Positions 1 through 5,586 of a stretch of DNA of 6,153 nucleotides are shown piece after piece. This DNA is from Oscillospiraceae bacterium (lineage in GTDB: Bacteria > Bacillota > Clostridia > Oscillospirales > Oscillospiraceae). The position numbers and the translations under genes were made by a program. Within the stretch, counting starts at the first letter, position 1; every line of letters starts with the position of its first letter. The stretch is taken from positions 1 through 6,153 of the forward strand of contig JAFZAM010000056.1 in assembly GCA_017557265.1 (NCBI GenBank), written 5' to 3'. Below the pieces are notes generated by a model. The model was not told the origin of the DNA. It searched no databases and was given only the letters and a program-made list of their open reading frames with translations.

Positions 1-1597
1 CGCCGCCCATGCCGCCGGGGAAGCCGCCCTGTCCCTGCGGCAGAGAAGACCCGTCGGGAGGCGTCATCCCATCGGGAGGAGTGAAGCCGTCGGGAGGTGT
101 GAAGCCGTCGGGAGGCGTCATCCCGCCCGGCATGCCGCCGGGAAAGCCGCCGGACGAGGCGCCGTAGACGAGCTCGCCGTCAACGTAGACCGACTGCGCG
201 GTCCCGCCCATATCCGAGCCCATGGCGACGACCGTGCCGCCGTTGATGACGGTGCCGCAACTGCTGTCGAGGCCGTTGTCGGCGCCGGGGTTGGCGATGG
301 CGTAGATGGTGCCGCCGTTGATGACGATGTAGCCGTTCGAGTCGACGGCGTCGCCCTCGTAGCCGAGGCCGGCTATGATGCTCATCTCGCCGCCGTTGAG
401 CGTAAAGACGGAGACGTTGTCCTCATTGACGTTTATCCCGTCGTCGTCCGTGCGGATGTTGATCCTGCCGCCGTTGACGGTCAGATGGAGCTCGGAATCG
501 AGGCCCTCGTAGGCAGAGAAGATATTGAGCGTGCCGTTCGAGCCGTCTATCTCCATGGTCACGCAGGAGTAGAACGCGCCGTCGTACTTATGGGACTTCT
601 TCTGCGTTACGCCGTCGCTCTTATACTTGGTCTTGAGGATGCGGAAGACGTTCGTGCCGGAGAAGCTGTTCTCGCTGCCGTCGGCTATGACGACGCGCGC
701 GCCGGCCGCGGAGGTGTCGACGCCGCTCTCGCCGGTCTCCTCGTCGGAGCAGCACTCATAGGCGCTGTAGACGATGAAGGCGGGCGCCACGGAGCAGTCG
801 ACCTTGACGCCGTTGAGGATGATGACGACGGATTCCTCGTCGCCGACGTCGACGGCTATCTGGCCCTGCCACTCGCCCTCGAGGACGTAGGTCCCGCCGG
901 CGGTGATGTGCAGGACGGGGTTGGAATAGGCCTCCTCGGCGGAGTGCATCATTTCGGTCGGCACTCCCGTCCCGCGGACGGGCAGGGTCGAGAAGATGTA
1001 GTCCTCGCAGCCCTCGGCCGTGTAGTAGTATACCCACTCGGTCTCGCCGTCGTATACCTGACTGACGAAGCCGCTCTCGTCGAGCTCGGGATAGTAGATG
1101 ACGTCGTGCGCGATGTAGACGGTCTCCTCGCCGGAGGGCTCGGTGCCGGTGTAGTACTCGGCGGGGCTGTCCTTGACGTCGTCGTGGACGGTCGTCGGGT
1201 CGACGTTCCACGTATAGTCGTATTCCTTGACGGCCTCGCCGTTTACTGTCGCGGAGCCGTCGGAGAGGACGATGACCGTCGCGCCCTCAAAGGACGAGGA
1301 ATCGAGCATGCGCGAGGCGGTCGCGCTCTCGGCGAGGGTCATGGCCGAGACGTCCGCGGAGCTGTCGGCCGACACGGTCGGCGTTGTCCCGGCCTGGGGC
1401 TGGCCGTCGGGCGGGGTCTGGCCCTCGGGCGGAGTCTGTCCGTCCGGCGGGGTCTGTACGTCCTGCGTTTCCGTCTGCGGGGTCACGAGCTCATCGGCGG
1501 GGGTCGAAGTCTCCGCCACGTTCTGCACGGAGCATCCCGCCATGAGCAGGAGCGCCGCGGCGAGGACGAATATCGCGATAAGTCTGAAGTTTTTCAT
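1..1597 (-). CDS. Surface lipoprotein with Cthe_2159-type beta-helix carbohydrate-binding domain (3' end cut by window edge)
   Basis: The frame is open from ATG at 1597 to the left edge, giving 532 codons and no stop. A GGAGG box (1606-1610) lies 8 nt before the start. Residues 1-22 form a lipoprotein signal peptide (K2, R5, hydrophobic core, then MAGC with Cys22 as the lipidated residue), so the protein should be anchored outside the membrane. A Thr/Pro-rich linker follows (about 30-75), with three TPPDGQ-type units. Residues 76-229 are Tyr- and acid-rich. From about 230 comes the repetitive core, with beta-helix-like rungs ending in NGG. Its hallmarks are YEGLDSE (363-369), DDDGIN (384-389) and a second YEGDAVDSNG (413-422). 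These match my memory of the Cthe_2159 family (Pfam PF14262), whose founding member from Clostridium thermocellum binds cellulose and pectin-like polymers through a calcium-rich beta-helix. The tail is rich in GGM/PGG and has four more TPPDG units. The ligand here is unknown, and no catalytic role is evident. It is divergent from the SDR operon. Confidence 0.85.
   Translation of the reverse strand, partial: MKNFRLIAIFVLAAALLLMAGCSVQNVAETSTPADELVTPQTETQDVQTPPDGQTPPEGQTPPDGQPQAGTTPTVSADSSADVSAMTLAESATASRMLDSSSFEGATVIVLSDGSATVNGEAVKEYDYTWNVDPTTVHDDVKDSPAEYYTGTEPSGEETVYIAHDVIYYPELDESGFVSQVYDGETEWVYYYTAEGCEDYIFSTLPVRGTGVPTEMMHSAEEAYSNPVLHITAGGTYVLEGEWQGQIAVDVGDEESVVIILNGVKVDCSVAPAFIVYSAYECCSDEETGESGVDTSAAGARVVIADGSENSFSGTNVFRILKTKYKSDGVTQKKSHKYDGAFYSCVTMEIDGSNGTLNIFSAYEGLDSELHLTVNGGRINIRTDDDGINVNEDNVSVFTLNGGEMSIIAGLGYEGDAVDSNGYIVINGGTIYAIANPGADNGLDSSCGTVINGGTVVAMGSDMGGTAQSVYVDGELVYGASSGGFPGGMPGGMTPPDGFTPPDGFTPPDGMTPPDGSSLPQGQGGFPGGMGG
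47..118 (-). repeat. Four tandem 18-nt units encoding TPPDG[FM/S] in the lipoprotein tail
   Basis: Residues 494-517 of the lipoprotein are four successive hexapeptides: TPPDGF, TPPDGF, TPPDGM and TPPDGS. They are flanked by FPGG/MPGG-type glycine-rich sequence on both sides. All four units use CCT CCC for the Pro pair, which points to recent slippage or recombination expansion of one unit. The tail is presumably disordered and may act as a spacer or in wall association; that role is inferred. Confidence 0.85.
1400..1453 (-). repeat. Three tandem 18-nt units encoding TPP[DE]GQ behind the lipid anchor
   Basis: Residues 49-66 read TPPDGQ, TPPEGQ and TPPDGQ. They sit in a Thr/Pro/Gln-rich stretch between the lipidated Cys22 and the folded part. 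Such a linker would hold the binding domain away from the membrane and through the cell wall. The Pro codons (CCG CCG or CCG CCC) differ from the CCT CCC used in the C-terminal cluster. Confidence 0.85.
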
Positions 1598-1728
1598 TTC
1601 GGATACCTCCCTTTCAGGTTTGGGCAGATTATCCTCCGAAAATGTGGACGGGCAATAAAGACTTTATGAAAAAACCGTTGCCCGGATATAAACATTTATG
1701 CCCGGCGCGCCGTCCCGGCGCAACATTA
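1598..1728 (-). promoter_or_regulatory. Structured 5' leader of the lipoprotein gene
   Basis: From the predicted promoter, the transcript would start near 1728 and carry about 130 nt before the ATG at 1597. Three foldable elements are visible. A 6-bp hairpin with a 3-nt loop spans 1707-1721 (GCGCCG paired with CGGCGC). A 7-bp long-range pairing joins 1649-1655 and 1678-1684 and encloses a smaller ATAAA/TTTAT hairpin at 1655-1667. A third pairing joins 1599-1605 and 1630-1639 with a two-base bulge and loops out the ribosome binding site. I recognise no known riboswitch class. Regulation through the leader is inferred only from its length and pairing. Confidence 0.4.
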
Positions 1729-1734
1729 AAATAA

Positions 1735-1763
1735 ATAATATCATATCGCGCGGGTCTTTTCAA
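1735..1763 (-). promoter_or_regulatory. Sigma-A-type promoter of the lipoprotein gene
   Basis: On the minus strand a -35 box TTGAAA (1758-1763) is followed after exactly 17 nt by a -10 box TATTAT (1735-1740). Each box has five of six consensus bases. It lies in the AT-rich divergent gap and points toward the lipoprotein start. The -35 box is inside the inverted repeat at 1747-1777. Confidence 0.65.
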
Positions 1764-1777
1764 TAAAAAGCCGCGCG
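1747..1777. repeat. Imperfect inverted repeat between divergent promoters (candidate operator)
   Basis: The outer arms CGCGCGG (1747-1753) and CCGCGCG (1771-1777) are perfect complements. The inner arms CTTTT (1756-1760) and AAAAG (1766-1770) also pair. This gives 12 bp of dyad symmetry with a two-base bulge (1754-1755) and a 5-nt loop. It covers the -35 box of the lipoprotein promoter and ends about 9 nt before the putative -35 of the SDR operon. No gene ends here, so a terminator role is unlikely unless it acts on antisense transcripts. A regulator binding site is the more natural reading, but it is an inference. Confidence 0.4.
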
Positions 1778-1785
1778 GACGCTTA

Positions 1786-1814
1786 TGGCGTTTTCTCAAT
1801 TTTTGTTATATAAT
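1786..1814 (+). promoter_or_regulatory. Probable promoter of the SDR/ferredoxin operon
   Basis: A perfect TATAAT -10 box lies at 1809-1814 in a very AT-rich stretch. The position 17 nt upstream holds only a poor -35 (TGGCGT, 1786-1791), so the promoter may be weak or need an activator. The start of transcription would be near 1821, leaving a leader of about 36 nt. Because the -10 box lies downstream of the in-frame ATG at 1785, that longer start is unlikely. Confidence 0.55.
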
Positions 1815-1842
1815 TATCGCTGTCCGACACAGACCGTCAAAA

Positions 1843-1848
1843 AAGGAG
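1843..1848 (+). promoter_or_regulatory. Ribosome binding site that fixes the SDR start
   Basis: AAGGAG ends 8 nt before the ATG at 1857. The alternative in-frame ATG at 1785 has no such site and lies upstream of the predicted -10 box. The residues it would add also precede a typical SDR N-terminus (short strand, then the nucleotide-binding loop). Confidence 0.8.
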
Positions 1849-1856
1849 CGTCACAA

Positions 1857-3377
1857 ATGACCGTCATCGCAGTCACCGGAGCAAGCGGGACGATGGGCCT
1901 CGAGGCCGTCGCGCACCTCGTGAAGAACGAGGGCGTCCGCGTTCGCGTCCTCCTGCGCGATACAAAGCGCGGGAAGAAAGCTCTCCGCCTCTTCCGCCGC
2001 AGATACGGCGACCTCGTCGAGGCCGTCGCCGGCGATCTGCGCAACTACGAAGACTGCCTGCGGCTCTGCGAGGGCGCGGACTATCTCATTCATCTCGCGG
2101 CGGTCATACCGCCGAGGGCGGATCATGAAGCCGAGGAGACTTACGGCACCAATCTCGGCGGGACGGAAAACCTCGTCCGCGCCGTCATCGAGACGGGCAA
2201 CAGGGCTAAATTCATACATATATCGACCGTCGCCGTCTACGGCGACAGGAACGCGAAGCACCCGTGGGGGCGGGTCGGCGACCCGCTCGTAACGAGCGCC
2301 TTCGACGTATACGGCCAGAGCAAGACCGCCGCGGAGTTCGCCGTCCTTGAGTCGGGGCTCGCCTGCTGGGCCGTCCTGCGGCAGACCGGCGTCCTCTACG
2401 AAAAGGTGCTCGCTAACAACCTCGGCGACGGGCTGATGTTCCACACGCCGTGGAACGTCCCCGTCGAATGGGTCACGGCGCGCGACAGCGGCAGACTGCT
2501 GGCAAATCTCGTCCGCAGCGACCTGCGCGGAGTGGCCGACGGCTTCTGGAGGCGCGTCTACAACATCGGCGGAGGCGCGGCCGCGAGGCAGACGGGCTTC
2601 GAGACCTTCGACGACGGCTTCCGCCTGATGGGAGGCTCGGCCAAGGACTTCTTCGACCCGCAGCTCAACTGCACGCGCAACTTCCACTGCTTCTGGTTTT
2701 CCGACAGCGACGGGCTCGAGGAGCGCTTCCGTTTCCGCACGCAGGGCGTCCGCGAATTCTGGGAGGAGTTCGCGGCGAAGCGCCGCTTCTACCGCCTGGG
2801 CGGTCTCATTCCCGCGGGGCTTTTGCGAAAGCTGGTCACGGACCCGCTCAAGCGCAGCACGAACGCGCCGGCATACTGGCTGGAGCACGGCGACGAGGCG
2901 AGGGTCCGGGCGTACTTCGGCGGCCGCGAGGCGTGGGAAAAGCTGCCGCGGCGATGGGAGGAGACGGAGCTGCTCTGCGAGTCGGAAGATTACGAAAGGC
3001 TGCGCGGCGAGCCCTCTCCCCCGCTCGACCACGGATACGACGAGAATAAGCCGGACCTCACGCTTGACGATATGCGCGGCGCCGCGGCCTTCCGCGGCGG
3101 GGAGTGTCTTTCCGAAGGCTCGGCTCCCGTCGGCCTTTACGCGCCGCTCCGCTGGCGCTGCCATGAGGGCCACGAATTCGAGGCCACGCCCTACGCCGTC
3201 CTCAAGGCGGGGCACTGGTGCCCCGAATGCTGCCTTACGCCGTACGTTTGGCGCATGGACCTCGTCGCGGCGCACAGCCCCTTCCACGCGCAGGTCTGGC
3301 GCGATTCGCACGCGGAGGACGAGCGCTTCGTATATACGCTGAGAGACGGGCGCGCCGTCGCGGAGGAAGCGAAATGA
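1857..3377 (+). CDS. Extended-SDR NAD(P)-dependent epimerase/dehydratase-like protein fused to a C-terminal zinc-ribbon-like domain
   Basis: 506 residues. The first part (about 1-265) is an extended short-chain dehydrogenase/reductase. The dinucleotide-binding loop TGASGTMG covers residues 7-14 and a typical HLAA strand end follows. The catalytic set is Ser123 (ISTVAVYG), Tyr152 and Lys156 (YGQSK), and YNIGGG lies at 235-240. The catalytic residues are intact, so it is probably an active oxidoreductase or epimerase acting on a nucleotide-sugar or similar substrate that cannot be named. Such SDRs are usually about 300-350 residues. Here about 165 residues follow that I do not recognise, rich in Arg, Glu and aromatics. 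After them comes C435-x3-H439 and C455-PE-C458 in a W-x-C...GH...CPxC pattern. That resembles the probable zinc-ribbon family DUF4379 (PF14311). The last bases overlap the start of the ferredoxin gene as ATGA, so the two proteins are likely co-translated. A cytoplasmic location is expected, as there is no signal peptide or membrane segment. Confidence 0.8.
   Translation: MTVIAVTGASGTMGLEAVAHLVKNEGVRVRVLLRDTKRGKKALRLFRRRYGDLVEAVAGDLRNYEDCLRLCEGADYLIHLAAVIPPRADHEAEETYGTNLGGTENLVRAVIETGNRAKFIHISTVAVYGDRNAKHPWGRVGDPLVTSAFDVYGQSKTAAEFAVLESGLACWAVLRQTGVLYEKVLANNLGDGLMFHTPWNVPVEWVTARDSGRLLANLVRSDLRGVADGFWRRVYNIGGGAAARQTGFETFDDGFRLMGGSAKDFFDPQLNCTRNFHCFWFSDSDGLEERFRFRTQGVREFWEEFAAKRRFYRLGGLIPAGLLRKLVTDPLKRSTNAPAYWLEHGDEARVRAYFGGREAWEKLPRRWEETELLCESEDYERLRGEPSPPLDHGYDENKPDLTLDDMRGAAAFRGGECLSEGSAPVGLYAPLRWRCHEGHEFEATPYAVLKAGHWCPECCLTPYVWRMDLVAAHSPFHAQVWRDSHAEDERFVYTLRDGRAVAEEAK
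3362..3366 (+). promoter_or_regulatory. Ribosome binding site of the ferredoxin gene inside the SDR 3' end
   Basis: GGAGG lies 7 nt before the ATG at 3374, within the last codons of the SDR gene. It selects ATG 3374 over the in-frame ATG at 3218. Translation from 3218 would overlap the SDR gene by about 160 nt and place 52 Arg-rich residues ahead of the natural flavodoxin start. The four-base stop/start overlap suggests translational coupling. Confidence 0.85.
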
Positions 3378-4195
3378 CAGGTATTTACGTCTTTTCCGGT
3401 ACGGGGAACACGCTCAAATGCGCCGCGGCGCTGCGCGACGCGCTCGCGGAGCTCGGCGCGGAAGCCGTCCTGCATGAAGTTAAAGACGGCTCGGAGAAGG
3501 CCGCGGAGGACGATCTCGTCCTCTGCTACCCCGTCTACGGCTTCAACGCGCCGCTCCCGATGCTCAGGTTCTGCCGCGGGCTCGAAGCGGGCCGGGGCGG
3601 GCGCGTCTGGTTCCTCAAGACCTCAGGCGAGCCGCTCAGGCTCAACGACAACTCCTCGGCCGAGCTTACGCGCATACTGCGGAAAAAGGGCTTCGATATC
3701 AGGGGCGAATTCGGCTATATCATGCCCTACGACATCATCTTCCGCCACACCGACGAGGCCGCCTCGCTCATGTGGGAGACGGCGAAACGGCGCATCCCCG
3801 CCGCGGCGAAAGCTATCGCCGCCGGGGAGGGAACGCTCCCCGCGCCGGGGGCGGCGGCGAAGCTCATGTCCGTCATCTGCCGCATAGAGCACGGCTTCTA
3901 CCCGGTCAACGGGCGGCTCTTCCGCGTGGACAAGAGCAAATGCCTGCGCTGCATGAAGTGCGTCGAGTCCTGCCCGGAGGGCAATATCCGATACGTAAAC
4001 GGGCGCTTTAAGTTCGGCGGGCGCTGCGTCTGCTGCACGCGCTGCGCCTTCGGCTGCCCCGCCGACGCGATACATATAGGCGTCATCGACTTCATGCGCG
4101 TCAACGGCCCCTACGACTTCACGCGCGACCCGCAAAAGGCGGAGCCGATAAAATACTGCCGCAAGGCGTACGAGAGATACTTTTCAGAGCAATAA
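3374..4195 (+). CDS. EFR1-type flavodoxin/2x[4Fe-4S] ferredoxin fusion protein
   Basis: 273 residues, a usual size for the family. The N-terminal half is flavodoxin-like. The FMN phosphate loop SGTGNT is at 8-13, directly after the first strand. A YPVYGFNAP loop lies at 52-60 and a KTSGEP loop at 82-87. The C-terminal part holds two complete cluster motifs of the CxxCxxCxxxCP type: Cys190/193/196/200 and Cys218/221/224/228. It should therefore bind FMN and two [4Fe-4S] clusters and pass electrons in the cytoplasm. Proteins of this build are commonly annotated as EFR1 family ferredoxins in Clostridia; their partners are mostly unknown. Its coupling to the SDR gene suggests it supplies or accepts electrons in the same pathway, which is inference. 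All ligand cysteines are present. A hairpin terminator begins three bases after the stop codon. Confidence 0.9.
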   Translation: MTGIYVFSGTGNTLKCAAALRDALAELGAEAVLHEVKDGSEKAAEDDLVLCYPVYGFNAPLPMLRFCRGLEAGRGGRVWFLKTSGEPLRLNDNSSAELTRILRKKGFDIRGEFGYIMPYDIIFRHTDEAASLMWETAKRRIPAAAKAIAAGEGTLPAPGAAAKLMSVICRIEHGFYPVNGRLFRVDKSKCLRCMKCVESCPEGNIRYVNGRFKFGGRCVCCTRCAFGCPADAIHIGVIDFMRVNGPYDFTRDPQKAEPIKYCRKAYERYFSEQ

Positions 4196-4197
4196 AA

Positions 4198-4227
4198 AGC
4201 GGAGGCGCCCGCCCGGGCGCCTCCGTT
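4198..4227. terminator. Hairpin terminator between convergent ferredoxin and permease genes
   Basis: A perfect 10-bp GC-rich stem (4201-4210 with 4215-4224) encloses a 4-nt loop. It extends by a C-G, a G-U and an A-U pair. In the minus direction it is followed by TTTTTATT, a good U-tract, so it is a strong terminator for the permease gene. That U-tract is encoded by the bases covering the stop codon of the ferredoxin gene. In the plus direction the following bases (TTATCCGTTATTG) form only a weak tract, so termination of the SDR/ferredoxin operon may be less efficient. Confidence 0.85.
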
Positions 4228-4238
4228 ATCCGTTATTG

Positions 4239-5417
4239 TCAGTAAGTCAGTCTGACGAGCGACATGAACGCCGTCAGGATGATGAGGAACGCGAAGTTGA
4301 AGCCGGAAAACTCCGCGACGTAGCGCGCCGTCTTCCCGGGCTCGTGCCTCTGGTACTCGCGGAAGGTTATCAGGCTCGCGAGGGAGGCGATGAGCGTCCC
4401 CACGCCGCCTATGTTCACGCCGACGAGGAGCTCGCGCCAGTTGTCGGTAAACTGCGTCAGCAGTATGGCCGAGGGGACGTTGCTGATGCACTGGCAGCTC
4501 AGCACGCTGAAAAGGAGCGTGTCCTTCCCGAGAAGGCCGGAGAAGAAGCTCCGCACGGCGTCGATGCGGGACATGTTGCCCGCGAAAACGAAGAAGAAAA
4601 CGAACGTCAGCAGCAGCGGATAGTCGACCGAGGCGAGCGCCTTGCGGTCGGCAAAGAGCAGGACGGCGGGGATGACGGCGAGGCCTATCCAGTAGGGTAT
4701 GCCGCGGAAGACGATCGCGATGGCGAGCGCGAAGAGCCCCAGATAGAGCGCGGCGCGCTTCTTATCGACCTTTATCTCCTCGGCGGGGAGGGTCAGCGGC
4801 TCGGGCTTTACGAAGACGACGCAGCAGAGCGTTATCAGCGCGACGCTCAGCGCGAAGGGCGGGGCCATGACGCGCATGAACTCGAGGTTCGGGATATTGA
4901 AGGCCGTATAGAGATAGAGGTTCTGCGGGTTGCCGAAGGGGGTCAGCATGCCGCCGAGGTTGGCCGCGACGTTCTGCATGACGAACGTGAAGGCCATGTA
5001 CTTTTGCTTGCCCGTCGAATTGAGGACGAGAAAGCCGAGCGGCAGGAACGTCAGCAGCGCCATGTCGTTTGCGATGAGCATGGAGCCGATGAAGGTTATA
5101 TAGACCAGACCGAGGACGCTCATGCGGGCGTTTTTGAAGACGCGGACGACCCGGCGCGCGAGCGCGTAGAAGAAATTGACGTCGCGCAGGGCGCAGACGA
5201 CGGCGAGCACGCAGAACAGGCACGTCAGCGTCTTGAAGTCGAAGTAGCCGAGGTAGGCCGCGTCTATGGGCACTATGAGAGTCGTCGCGGCGGCCGCGAA
5301 AAACGCGACGACCATGACGGCGTTCTTTTTCAGAAATACGCGCAGGCGGGGCGTTCCGCGCCTTATCGGCGAGGGGACGCGGCCGTATCGCCCGTAGAGC
5401 TTTTTTGCTTCGTTCAT
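4239..5417 (-). CDS. SLC13/ArsB-like permease (ion transporter superfamily)
   Basis: 392 residues with about eleven to twelve hydrophobic segments, roughly 33-50, 62-78, 101-116, 119-134, 140-160, 183-204, 222-238, 241-257, 266-283, 300-320, 331-352 and 370-388. It is an integral inner-membrane protein. The build and motifs fit the CitMHS/SLC13 group: an AND motif at 116-118, GNPQN at 162-166 in the first half, and SNVP at 312-315 in the equivalent place of the second half. Relatives move anions or dicarboxylates with Na+ or H+, or act as arsenite or Na+/H+ carriers; the substrate here cannot be read from sequence. No arsenic-resistance gene is nearby. The start at 5417 is preferred because AAGGA lies 9 nt upstream; ATG 5453 lacks a site and would sit about 9 nt after the predicted transcript start. 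It has its own promoter and terminator and appears to be a single-gene unit. Confidence 0.88.
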   Translation of the reverse strand: MNEAKKLYGRYGRVPSPIRRGTPRLRVFLKKNAVMVVAFFAAAATTLIVPIDAAYLGYFDFKTLTCLFCVLAVVCALRDVNFFYALARRVVRVFKNARMSVLGLVYITFIGSMLIANDMALLTFLPLGFLVLNSTGKQKYMAFTFVMQNVAANLGGMLTPFGNPQNLYLYTAFNIPNLEFMRVMAPPFALSVALITLCCVVFVKPEPLTLPAEEIKVDKKRAALYLGLFALAIAIVFRGIPYWIGLAVIPAVLLFADRKALASVDYPLLLTFVFFFVFAGNMSRIDAVRSFFSGLLGKDTLLFSVLSCQCISNVPSAILLTQFTDNWRELLVGVNIGGVGTLIASLASLITFREYQRHEPGKTARYVAEFSGFNFAFLIILTAFMSLVRLTY

Positions 5418-5426
5418 GGAGAGATT

Positions 5427-5431
5427 TCCTT
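5427..5431 (-). promoter_or_regulatory. Ribosome binding site that fixes the permease start
   Basis: AAGGA on the minus strand is separated by 9 nt from ATG 5417. This places the start 12 codons inside the longest open frame, in keeping with the promoter at 5469-5496 and a leader of roughly 45 nt. Confidence 0.7.
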
Positions 5432-5468
5432 GAAAAAAAGACTCCGGATACATATCCGCAACGGCTCT

Positions 5469-5496
5469 ACTATAGGCGTTTTTTCAGCGTTGTCAA
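5469..5496 (-). promoter_or_regulatory. Near-consensus sigma-A-type promoter of the permease gene
   Basis: On the minus strand there is a perfect -35 TTGACA (5491-5496), then 16 nt, then a -10 TATAGT (5469-5474). Transcription would start near 5462, about 45 nt before the start codon. It lies downstream of the hydrolase terminator, so the permease need not be read from the hydrolase promoter. Confidence 0.8.
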
Positions 5497-5539
5497 TAGT
5501 TTTTTCGGGCCTTTTTCCGACCTTGTGCAAAGAGCATAA

Positions 5540-5567
5540 AAAGGAGAGAGCGGCGGCTCTCTCCTTT
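5540..5567. terminator. Hairpin terminator after the hydrolase gene
   Basis: A perfect 11-bp stem (AAAGGAGAGAG, 5540-5550, with 5557-5567) encloses a 6-nt loop. In the minus direction it ends in a run of five Ts (three of them in the stem) and begins about 20 nt past the hydrolase stop, so it fits as that gene's terminator. T-rich sequence (GAGTTTTTTGCTTTT) also follows it on the plus strand, but no plus-strand gene ends here. Confidence 0.85.
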
Positions 5568-5586
5568 GAGTTTTTTGCTTTTCCGG

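Noticed and set aside
485..1669. Long plus-strand open frame (394 codons) opposite the lipoprotein gene
   Set aside because: It is antisense to a frame with a signal peptide, domain motifs, promoter and ribosome binding site. Its product is a biased Gly/Val/Asp/Arg mix, as expected from the complement of GC-rich codons.
1701..1712. GGCGCGCC palindrome as a protein-binding or attachment site
   Set aside because: Short GC palindromes are expected by chance in DNA of this composition, and no integrase or repeat copy is nearby.
1598..1728. Cyclic-di-GMP riboswitch in the lipoprotein leader
   Set aside because: A GGGCAACGG segment looked suggestive, but the conserved core and helix order of the class I or II motifs are not present.
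1785..1856. N-terminal extension of the SDR protein from ATG 1785
   Set aside because: The TATAAT box at 1809-1814 lies inside it, no ribosome binding site precedes 1785, and AAGGAG is well placed for ATG 1857.
1851..3311. Long minus-strand open frame (486 codons) opposite the SDR gene
   Set aside because: The plus strand encodes intact SDR motifs in the same place. The antisense product shows no recognisable motif and no ribosome binding site was seen.
3218..3373. N-terminal extension of the ferredoxin protein from ATG 3218
   Set aside because: It is an Arg-rich shadow of the zinc-ribbon end of the SDR gene. The flavodoxin fold begins naturally at 3374, which has a GGAGG site.
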